From CAZMUQ01 sp964569845 (lineage in GTDB: Archaea > Thermoproteota > Bathyarchaeia > Hecatellales > Hecatellaceae), in contig CAZMUQ010000011.1 in the NCBI GenBank assembly GCA_964569845.1, positions 1-32,438 of the forward strand: 32,438 nt of DNA. Direction: 5' to 3'. The notes beneath the pieces are model-generated. The model made no database searches. It saw only the letters and a program-made list of their open reading frames with translations, and had not been told where the DNA came from. Shown here piece after piece: positions 23,410 through 30,201 of the stretch (position 1 is the stretch's first letter; each line of letters starts with the position of its first letter). The position numbers were made by a program, and so were the translations under genes.

Positions 23410-24321
23410 TTGCAAAAACTTCGGGTTGCGATACCCAAAGGCCACTTATGGGATAAAACAAAAAGTTTACTTACCCAAGCAGGATATGAGCTTAAAATGA
23501 CTAGTGAAAGGTCTTATCTTGTTTTAACAAATGATCCTGAAATTGAGATGAGAATTCATAGAGCTCAAAATATTAGCCCTCTTGTTGAGGAAGGGGTGTA
23601 TGATGTTGGAATTACAGGGTTTGATTGGATTATCGAGTATAATGTTGATGTTGTAGAACTTTTAGATTTAGAGTTTGGTAGGGTTGATGTTGTTGCAGCT
23701 GTACCGCAAAATTATAGACTATCTCCGAATGAGGGGGAGAAGGTCTTTGATAAGCTTATAGAGAAGGTTAAGCTTGAAGGTAGAAAACGAGTTATTGTAG
23801 CTTCAGAGTATGAAAATATTACTAAAAGATTTTGTGATGAAAAATTTAAAGATTTTCCATATAAGTTTATCCGCTCTTATGGTGCAACTGAAACATTTAT
23901 TGATACTGCTGATATGATTATTGAATGTTCAGAAACAGGAACATCCCTTAGAGAGAACGGTTGGGAAGTAATTTTTAAGATTTTTAGTTCTACAGCTCGA
24001 GTTATAGCAAATAAGCAAAGTCTTAATGATGACTGGAAAAAAGATAAGATTGAGGGATTTATAACACTTTTGGCGGGAGCTAAGGAAGCTGAAGATCTTA
24101 AACTTGTTAAGATGAATGTGCCTGAAAAGGCGTTAAGGAAAGTTTTAAAAATTTTACCATCCATGAAAAGTCCAACAATTTCTAAGCTTGCATCCGAAAA
24201 AGCAGGATATGCTGTTGAAGTTGCTGTTAAAAAAGATGAGGTAGTAAAGCTTATTCCTATGCTTAAGAAGTGTGGAGCAACAGACATTCTTGAACTTGAC
24301 ATAAGAAAAGCTGTAAAGTAA
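23410..24321 (+). CDS. hisG: ATP phosphoribosyltransferase, long form
   Basis: 303 aa from TTG 23410, which has GGAGGT ten bases upstream and gives MQKLRVAIPKGHLWDKT; 29 extra codons upstream are open but look unrelated. HisG catalyses ATP + PRPP to phosphoribosyl-ATP, the first step of histidine synthesis. PRPP/ATP-site segments are YDVGITGFDWI, VASEYENITKRF and IIECSETGTSLRENGWE. A C-terminal ACT-like regulatory domain (about 225-303, SPTISKLASEKAGYAVEVAV) makes it the long, HisZ-independent, histidine-inhibited form. No other his gene is present here. Confidence 0.93.
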   Translation: MQKLRVAIPKGHLWDKTKSLLTQAGYELKMTSERSYLVLTNDPEIEMRIHRAQNISPLVEEGVYDVGITGFDWIIEYNVDVVELLDLEFGRVDVVAAVPQNYRLSPNEGEKVFDKLIEKVKLEGRKRVIVASEYENITKRFCDEKFKDFPYKFIRSYGATETFIDTADMIIECSETGTSLRENGWEVIFKIFSSTARVIANKQSLNDDWKKDKIEGFITLLAGAKEAEDLKLVKMNVPEKALRKVLKILPSMKSPTISKLASEKAGYAVEVAVKKDEVVKLIPMLKKCGATDILELDIRKAVK

Positions 24322-24353
24322 AAAATATTCTTAACTTTTGGTGAAAAATATTT

Positions 24354-25151
24354 TTGGGTAGCTTAGTTTTTATTGGTTTAGGTTTAAATAACGAATATGA
24401 TCTAACTCTTAAAGGTCTTGAAAAAGCAAGAAAAGCTGATAAAGTTTACATTGAACTTTACACGAATCCTATGCCAAGCCTTTCAATAAAAAATCTCGAA
24501 AAAATGGTAGGAAAAAAGATTGTAATATTAAGAAGAAAGGATCTGGAGGAAAAAGCTGAAGAAGTGTTAATTAAGAAAGCTGAAAAAAACAATGTTGCAC
24601 TAATTGTTCCAGGAGATCCTATGATTGCAACAACTCATGTTTGGATTAGACTTGAAGCTGAAAAAAAGGGTATAAAAACTGAAGTTATCCATGCGCCATC
24701 AATATATTCTGCAGCACCTTCAATTATTGGTTTACAGATTTATAAGTTTGGTAAAACTGTTACAATTCCATTCCCAAAAGAGAATTATAGGCCTAAAACA
24801 CCTTATGAAGTCATAAAGGAAAATTTTACTAGAGGTCTTCACACTCTTGTTTTGCTTGATGTTGATGCTGAGAAGGGTAGATGGATGAGTATTAAAGAGG
24901 GACTTGAATATTTGCTAAACATTGAAGAAGAAGAAAAATCGGAAATTGCAACTCCTGAGAAACTTGTAGTAGGTTTAGCTGGATTAGGTTCAGAGAAACC
25001 TATAGTTAAGGCAGACAGTATTAGTAGAATTTTAAATTTTGATTTTAAAATTTATCCTCAAACAATTATATTTCCCGGTAAACTCCACTTCATTGAAGTT
25101 GAGGCTTTACATCTTCTTGCTAATGCACCAAAGGAGGTTTTAAAGGAGTGA
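24354..25151 (+). CDS. dphB: Diphthine synthase
   Basis: 265 aa, TTG start with GGTG 11 bases before. SAM-dependent tetrapyrrole-methylase-like fold that trimethylates the modified His of elongation factor 2 during diphthamide synthesis. Signatures: LVFIGLGLNNEYDLTLKGLEKARKADKVYIE (N-terminus), VPGDPMIATTH (about 83-93), HAPSIYSAAPSIIGLQIYKFGKT and FPGKLHFIEVEAL near the end. Followed with a GTGA overlap by the DUF357 gene. Confidence 0.95.
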   Translation: MGSLVFIGLGLNNEYDLTLKGLEKARKADKVYIELYTNPMPSLSIKNLEKMVGKKIVILRRKDLEEKAEEVLIKKAEKNNVALIVPGDPMIATTHVWIRLEAEKKGIKTEVIHAPSIYSAAPSIIGLQIYKFGKTVTIPFPKENYRPKTPYEVIKENFTRGLHTLVLLDVDAEKGRWMSIKEGLEYLLNIEEEEKSEIATPEKLVVGLAGLGSEKPIVKADSISRILNFDFKIYPQTIIFPGKLHFIEVEALHLLANAPKEVLKE

Positions 25152-25417
25152 ACAAAAACAACCTTAATGAAAAATACTTTAAGTATTTAGGTAATCTTAA
25201 AAGAGCTTTTTCTACACTAAGCTTAATAAAAAACTTTAGTATTGACATTAGAAAGGTTGAAGATATTTTAGATTTAGCTAAAAGATATGTTGACGATGCT
25301 GAATACTATAAGGAAAAAAATAATCTTACTATAGCATTACTTTCTCTTTCATACTCTGAAGGCTTACTTGATGCTTTAAGAATGCTTGGAATTGTAGATT
25401 TTAAGTGGGAATGTTAA
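25148..25417 (+). CDS. DUF357 family small helical protein
   Basis: 89 aa, GTG start overlapping the dphB stop. Two to three helices: KVEDILDLAKRYVDDAEYYKEKN and IALLSLSYSEGLLDALRMLGI, the DUF357 pattern. Function unknown. Archaeal neighbours are typically dphB and ribL, as here, in one operon. Confidence 0.82.
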   Translation: MNKNNLNEKYFKYLGNLKRAFSTLSLIKNFSIDIRKVEDILDLAKRYVDDAEYYKEKNNLTIALLSLSYSEGLLDALRMLGIVDFKWEC

Positions 25418-25418
25418 G

Positions 25419-25862
25419 ATGAAAAAAGAAAAAATTGTTCTTGCATCAGGAGTTTTCGACTTAATTCATCTTGGGCATGTAAAATTTCTTGAGGAGGCTA
25501 AGAAAGCTGGAGGCAAGAAAGCAAAACTTATTGTTGTTGTTGCAAGAGACCAAACTGTGATAAAATTTAAAGGTAAACCTCCAATTTTACCTGAAAATGA
25601 AAGAAGAATGCTTGTTGAAGCACTTAAACCAGTAGATTTAGCTATACTTGGCTATGAAGATTTTGATGTAAGTAAAATAATTAGGGAATATAAACCTGAT
25701 ATTATAGCTTTTGGTCATGACCAAGATAATATTGAAAAGGAAGTTAAAAAATTTCTTGAAAAAGAGAAGCTAAATATAAAAACAGTTAAAATAGGAAAAT
25801 TTGACTTCTGGGAGGCTTCAAGCTCATCTAAACTTAAGAGAAAGCTTGAAGAAAACCTTTAA
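25419..25862 (+). CDS. ribL: FAD synthetase (FMN adenylyltransferase), archaeal type
   Basis: 147 aa. Nucleotidyltransferase with VLASGVFDLIHLGHVKFLEEAKK (H17-x-G-H20 motif) and a C-terminal SSSKLKRKL equivalent of the ISSTxIR motif. RibL transfers AMP from CTP/ATP-type donors to FMN to make FAD and is the archaeal replacement for bacterial RibF. One base separates it from the DUF357 stop. FAD supply fits the flavoenzymes at both ends of the window, but that link is not specific. Confidence 0.9.
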   Translation: MKKEKIVLASGVFDLIHLGHVKFLEEAKKAGGKKAKLIVVVARDQTVIKFKGKPPILPENERRMLVEALKPVDLAILGYEDFDVSKIIREYKPDIIAFGHDQDNIEKEVKKFLEKEKLNIKTVKIGKFDFWEASSSSKLKRKLEENL

Positions 25863-25911
25863 CATTATGAAGGTAAGCCAAAAAGAGAAGAATTTAATTT
25901 TAAAGTAAGCC

Positions 25912-26199
25912 TTACACTTTAATAGTTTTTGCTATCCTTTCAAAGGTTAATGCTTCGTTTAAACTTCCCCAAAGTTTAAGTCTACCTTTTCTAACCTCAT
26001 CTGGTCCTCTTGTTTCCCCTTTTAATATCTCTATTAAAACTTTTTCATCTCCACGGTAAGTTGCTTCTGAACTTGGATATTCTCCTATTCTTAATGAAAC
26101 ATCGTTAACTGTAAAAACTATGTGAAAAGCTTTTACAGGTGTTTTAAGGTTTATTATTTTTCCACGGTAATCTTTAATCCAGCTTTTAACCACATCCAT
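25912..26199 (-). CDS. SCP2-like sterol-carrier-type small protein
   Basis: 95 aa. AFHIVFTVNDVSLRIGEYPSSEATYRGDEKVLIEILKGETRGPDEVRKGRLKLWGSLNEALTFERIAKTI follows the strand/helix order of SCP2 domains, which hold lipids or acyl chains in a hydrophobic tunnel. The same reading frame is open a further 20 codons upstream (to 26262) but offers no ATG, GTG or TTG, so ATG 26199 is used. It is last in a minus-strand series with the nitroreductase-like gene. Family call moderate. Confidence 0.6.
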   Translation of the reverse strand: MDVVKSWIKDYRGKIINLKTPVKAFHIVFTVNDVSLRIGEYPSSEATYRGDEKVLIEILKGETRGPDEVRKGRLKLWGSLNEALTFERIAKTIKV

Positions 26200-26249
26200 C
26201 TTTTCTTTTTTAATCTGTTCTACAAGTCTACTTAAATAAGATTCAAATT

Positions 26250-26507
26250 TTACACATTCTCCTTAATCCATTTCTCTACTGCTTCCATTGTTGCTCTTTT
26301 AACATTTGAAGCTGTAAAGGATCCAAATTTTTTTGTTACAGCTTTAACAAAATCTTCACGCCACTCGTATGGTATACTTACTATAAGCCTAATCTTCTGA
26401 TTATCAACAAAATATTGGGTTATCATGGGGAAGTATTTTGCTAGGCTTGGAACAGTTAACTTAATATCTTCCTCGGTTATTTTTGATTTACCTAACCATT
26501 CAGACAT
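26250..26507 (-). CDS. Small protein with ribbon-helix-helix-like C-terminus
   Basis: 85 aa, ATG with GGGAGG upstream. The C-terminal half IRLIVSIPYEWREDFVKAVTKKFGSFTASNVKRATMEAVEKWI has a strand followed by two helices, as in ribbon-helix-helix proteins. The N-terminal half (ITEEDIKLTVPSLAKYFPMITQYF) is not recognised. It starts 4 bases after the preceding small gene ends, so the two are probably translated together. Confidence 0.55.
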   Translation of the reverse strand: MSEWLGKSKITEEDIKLTVPSLAKYFPMITQYFVDNQKIRLIVSIPYEWREDFVKAVTKKFGSFTASNVKRATMEAVEKWIKENV

Positions 26508-26511
26508 TTTC

Positions 26512-26754
26512 CTAACCTCCCATTTCCTCTTTCTTAACTTTAATAATTACATTGCTGAATCTTGGCCAATCTGGAAGAATTCTTATTCCTGGACCTTCAT
26601 CCCATTTACCAGTATAAATTTTCCCGTCACCTTTGATAAAAGCATCTAAAAGAGCTTCAATAAGTTTATCTAAACTTAAACCTATATTTTTTGCTATCTC
26701 ATTAAACTTACTTGCAACTTCAGATGATATTTTAATTGAAACTTTTTCACTCAT
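26512..26754 (-). CDS. Small ribbon-helix-helix-like protein
   Basis: 80 aa, ATG with a strong GGAGGTGG. N-terminus VSIKISSEVASKFNEIAKNIGLSLDKLIEALLDAFIK is a CopG/Arc-like strand-helix-helix; the rest (TGKWDEGPGIRILPDWPRFSNVIIKVKKEE) is an unrecognised beta-rich tail. It lies 18 bases after the nitroreductase-like gene. It could be a local repressor or half of a paired regulator with the next gene. It is not an obvious antitoxin, since no toxin follows. Confidence 0.6.
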   Translation of the reverse strand: MSEKVSIKISSEVASKFNEIAKNIGLSLDKLIEALLDAFIKGDGKIYTGKWDEGPGIRILPDWPRFSNVIIKVKKEEMGG

Positions 26755-26772
26755 ATTTTATCCACCTCCAAT

Positions 26773-28176
26773 TTACTCTTTATATGGATTCCCCCAATAC
26801 TCTTTAAACACTATCTCCTCTAATGGTGGGCGTGGTGGTTCTTCAGCCTTCTCGCCTGGCCAACCTAAACTTAAAACTCCAACAACATCCCAAGTTTCAG
26901 GAAGCCCAAAATATTCCTTAAAAAGTTCTTCAAGCCTTCCTTCACCATAAGGTATAGGATCCCAGTTTATACCTAAGCCTAATGCTGTTGCTGCAAGCAT
27001 CATGTTTTGAATACAGCAACCTGTAGCAACATGTATTGCATAATGGCCAAATGCAACACCAGTGTAAGGCTGGTCTACCCAGCTAAGTGACCTTGGACAT
27101 AGAACAATTATTAGTGTATCTGCATCAGTAAACCATTTACCGTATCCACGCTCAATTTCCTTCTCAATTTTTTCAAGTCTTTTTTCAGGTTCAATATACC
27201 ATAACCTATTCCAGAGAACTTCAGGTACATTTGAGAATAGCGGCCTGTAGATTCTATCAGCGGAGATTTTTCTGATAAACTCTTTAGATTCCTTATCTTT
27301 AACTATAACAAAACGCCAATGCTTATAGTTTTCAGGTACAGGTCCCCATATTGCTGAGTCAAGAATTTTTTCAATATACAAATCATCTATTTTTTCTCCT
27401 TCACTAAATGTTACATATTGACATTGAGATTTAATCACATCCCAAACATCTTTAGATGGTGGAGAAAATGTTTCATACTTTTCTTTTCTAAAGGCAACTT
27501 TCTCATAGGGGTTTCCCCAATACTCCGAGAAAACAACCCCTTCAAGTTGAGGTCTTGCAGGACCAAAAAACCTTATTGCTGGAGGGTAACCGAAACAAAA
27601 AGCTCCAGGTGTTTCCCATGAAACAGGAATACCAAGATGCTCATAGAAAACTTCTCTCTTCCGAATATCGAGAAGAGGCATACCATTAAAAGCTGCTCCA
27701 ACACCATGAGAAACAGAAATAAGCCACATATTTTGTAATGCAAAACCAAGATATACTCCAAGTAATCCATAATGAGGTGTAAACGTTAAAATTGTTTCAG
27801 TCCAAGCATTTCTAGACCATGCTGGTAAAACAACCATATCAGCATCTCTAGGATACTTCCAAAGTTCACCTGTAGTTGTGTATTCGGCTACACGTAATTT
27901 TGTATCTTCAGGCATATACCATAAATGTTGAGAAAAAACTTCAAAAGCGCATCCAAACATTATTCTAGCTGTTTCAGCTGCAGATTCCCCAAGCAGTTCT
28001 TTAACCTTTTTATCTTCAACTAAAAGTAGAAGTCTCCATTGTGGCATTAGGTCAGGGGATACTGGAGCATATCTAGCAGCATCAAGAATTTCTCTCTTAA
28101 CATTGTCAGGGATTTTCTTGGTTGGGTCAAAAACCCTTATACTTCTTCTCTCATAGATTGCTTCAAAAATATCCAA
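26773..28176 (-). CDS. Tandem nitroreductase-family flavoprotein
   Basis: 467 aa, two nitroreductase domains in one chain (about 1-225 and 240-467). Both end in the same block: PPAIRFFGPARPQLEGVVFSEYWGNPY and PPRPPLEEIVFKEYWGNPY. Domain 1 has the FMN phosphate motif ERRSIRVF near the N-terminus; in domain 2 the matching stretch (KSQCQYVTF) has lost the Arg residues. The conserved GxxxAxQNMxL-type helix is present in both (GFALQNMWL, GCCIQNMML). Single-domain family members dimerise with FMN at the interface; here the fusion would be a built-in dimer with one degenerate site. TTG start with GGAAGTG. Substrate unknown. Confidence 0.85.
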   Translation of the reverse strand: MDIFEAIYERRSIRVFDPTKKIPDNVKREILDAARYAPVSPDLMPQWRLLLLVEDKKVKELLGESAAETARIMFGCAFEVFSQHLWYMPEDTKLRVAEYTTTGELWKYPRDADMVVLPAWSRNAWTETILTFTPHYGLLGVYLGFALQNMWLISVSHGVGAAFNGMPLLDIRKREVFYEHLGIPVSWETPGAFCFGYPPAIRFFGPARPQLEGVVFSEYWGNPYEKVAFRKEKYETFSPPSKDVWDVIKSQCQYVTFSEGEKIDDLYIEKILDSAIWGPVPENYKHWRFVIVKDKESKEFIRKISADRIYRPLFSNVPEVLWNRLWYIEPEKRLEKIEKEIERGYGKWFTDADTLIIVLCPRSLSWVDQPYTGVAFGHYAIHVATGCCIQNMMLAATALGLGINWDPIPYGEGRLEELFKEYFGLPETWDVVGVLSLGWPGEKAEEPPRPPLEEIVFKEYWGNPYKE

Positions 28177-28332
28177 AGCTTTTCACTTCCGAAGCTTAAA
28201 TATTATCTTGCTAATTTTTTAGTAACCGTATCTAATATTTTAATCTTTTCCAACAAGCATAAACAGTTATCATCATGTTAGAAAATGTGTAAAAAATTAT
28301 TTTTAATTTTAAGCTCTACTTTAGTTTCCATA

Positions 28333-29088
28333 TCACCAGAAAGCAAGTCCACCGCTTACACATATTATACAACCTGTTATATAGTATGCTTCATCGGAGG
28401 CTAGGAATGTTGCTGCGGCAGCTATATCTTCGGGTTTTCCACCTTTACCCATAGGCATTGCCTCCTCCATTGCTCTAATACCCTCCTTACCATAAATCCT
28501 CTCAAGGAATGGGTTTGGTATAAAGCCAGGAGCAATAACATTTACTGTTATCCCTTCACGAATAACTTCCCGAGCAAGACATCTGCTAAACCCTACAATA
28601 CCTGCTTTTGCTGTAGCATATGGAACTTCACCCATAGGTGAACCTATGAAAATCTCAGCTGACGAAATACTTATAATTCGCCCCCATTTCTGCTTTAGCA
28701 TATGTGGTAAAACTGCTTTACTACAGTAGAATGTGCCTCTAAGATTTACACCAAGCACAAGATCCCATATTTCATCTGTTACATCTTGAAGTTTTGCAAT
28801 CCTGTTTATTCCAGCATTGTTTACAAGAATATCAACTTTTCCGAAGGCTTCAATAGTTTTGTTTACTAAGTTTTGAACCTGCTCCCAGTTTCTTACATCA
28901 CATGGGACACCAATACATTCATAACCTTTAGATTTTAAGTCTTGGTAAACCTCCATTGTACGCCTTTCATGAGCATCAGTTACAACAACTTTAGCTCCCT
29001 CAGCAGCAAACCTTCTTAAAATAGCTTGACCTATACCTGCACCAGCGGAAGCTGTTACAATTGCAACTTTACCATCAAGTTTTCCCAT
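28333..29088 (-). CDS. Short-chain dehydrogenase/reductase
   Basis: 251 aa, classical SDR. Cofactor motif TASAGAGIG (12-20), where TGxxxGIG is usual; NNAG; catalytic Ser in ISISSAEIF and Tyr-x3-Lys in YATAKAG. The D in VVVTDAHERR after strand 2 favours NAD(H). C-terminal IICVSGGLAFW. Likely oxidises or reduces a hydroxy/oxo intermediate of the neighbouring pathway. ATG with AGGTT just upstream. Confidence 0.92.
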   Translation of the reverse strand: MGKLDGKVAIVTASAGAGIGQAILRRFAAEGAKVVVTDAHERRTMEVYQDLKSKGYECIGVPCDVRNWEQVQNLVNKTIEAFGKVDILVNNAGINRIAKLQDVTDEIWDLVLGVNLRGTFYCSKAVLPHMLKQKWGRIISISSAEIFIGSPMGEVPYATAKAGIVGFSRCLAREVIREGITVNVIAPGFIPNPFLERIYGKEGIRAMEEAMPMGKGGKPEDIAAAATFLASDEAYYITGCIICVSGGLAFW

Positions 29089-29135
29089 GAACCTTTCCCC
29101 TTACTTCTTTTTTATAGAAATCTAAAACCTCATTT

Positions 29136-29152
29136 ATGTATATATATTTTTG
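29136..29152 (-). promoter_or_regulatory. TATA-rich promoter of the SDR gene
   Basis: On the minus strand AAAATATATATACATAAAT is an obvious TATA region about 50-65 nt before the ATG at 29088, predicting a leader of roughly 25-30 nt that includes the ribosome-binding site. Confidence 0.45.
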
Positions 29153-29201
29153 GTTTTATACATACTCAGACAATATTTATCTAAATTTATCTAATTTTTC
29201 C

Positions 29202-30077
29202 CTACAACTTAAGGTTAAGCACTCTTGCAGCATTCTTCCAGTAAACTTTTTCCAAAACTTCAGGTTTGAAACCTTGTGATTCCCAATCATTAAACAAGCG
29301 TTCATAGGAGAAGAATGGATAATCTGACCCGAACATAACTTTATCCTGTATACGTGAATTAAGCTCCCTTTTAAATCTTTCATCAAAATATTTTGGAGAC
29401 CAGCCATGCTGCTCATTGTAAACGTTTGGCTTATGAATTAAAACTGAAATCATTTCATTGTGGAATGGCCAAGGATGATGAGCACAAATAATTGTAAGTT
29501 TTGGAAATTCTGCAGCAACATCATCAACAAATGGTATAGGATTTTCAGAATAAAGCCTAATTTTCTCACCACCAGGCATAGCTGCACTATAAGCTAAATG
29601 TCCAACCCAAATTTTAACAGGCACTTTTGCAGCTTCACAAAGCTCGTAAAACGGATACCAACGCTTATCATTTGCAGGAACTCCTGTTAAAGCTCCACCT
29701 ACAGCAACACCATAAAACCCATACTGGTCAATGCATCTTTCAAGCTCTTTTAAACCTTTCCAACCTAAATCTGGATCCAGAAACATCCATGCACCTATAA
29801 AAACATCAGGATATTTCTGCAACAAACTTCCAACATAATCATTTCCTTCCTTAATCTCGTCAAAATTAGTCCAGCCAAAAATTTTTAATCCACCTGCAAC
29901 TACTACTGCTTTTACATCCCACCTTCTAAGCTCCTCAACCATCTCCTTCTCAGTTCTTAAAACTTTACCCATAGACCTAAAGGCAACAGATAATGCTTGA
30001 ACAACTTCAGGGATCTTAAAAGCTGGACCTCTTTCCTCAAGCATTAAAGTTACCTGTAAATCAATAGCTTTAACCAT
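29202..30077 (-). CDS. Amidohydrolase-2-like protein lacking the N-terminal HxH metal site
   Basis: About 291 aa from ATG 30077, preferred over a TTG at 30086 because AGAGGT is then nine bases upstream. TIM-barrel relatives (PF04909: ACMSD, gamma-resorcylate decarboxylase, 4-oxalmesaconate hydratase) start with D-x-H-x-H; here it reads IDLQVTL, losing both His. Later elements remain: KIWVGHLAY (His), ICAHHPWPF (His) and MFGSDYPFFSYERL (Asp). The ending NAARVLNL is typical. Metal binding is therefore altered or absent. It sits between the ThDP enzyme and the SDR. Substrate unknown; decarboxylase or hydratase are family options. Confidence 0.8.
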   Translation of the reverse strand: MVKAIDLQVTLMLEERGPAFKIPEVVQALSVAFRSMGKVLRTEKEMVEELRRWDVKAVVVAGGLKIFGWTNFDEIKEGNDYVGSLLQKYPDVFIGAWMFLDPDLGWKGLKELERCIDQYGFYGVAVGGALTGVPANDKRWYPFYELCEAAKVPVKIWVGHLAYSAAMPGGEKIRLYSENPIPFVDDVAAEFPKLTIICAHHPWPFHNEMISVLIHKPNVYNEQHGWSPKYFDERFKRELNSRIQDKVMFGSDYPFFSYERLFNDWESQGFKPEVLEKVYWKNAARVLNLKL

Positions 30078-30201
30078 GACCTTCAAACCTCTAAGTATTT
30101 TAATTATAGTTTTTGATTAAAAAATACCAAGTATTTATAGTTTATCTACCCAAACATAAAATAGGTTAATGTAAAAAGAGATTATGAAATTTTTCAAGTT
30201 G

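Noticed and set aside
23148..23438. 96-codon open frame on the minus strand
   Set aside because: It runs straight through the tRNA-Pro gene and the start of hisG; the apparent protein is tRNA sequence.
26250..26754. Toxin-antitoxin pair made of the two small ribbon-helix-helix-like genes
   Set aside because: Neither protein resembles a known toxin; both look like strand-helix-helix proteins and sit in a metabolic series.
28255..28300. Third box C/D RNA on the minus strand (ATGATGA present)
   Set aside because: No CTGA D box at a suitable distance and no closing stem.
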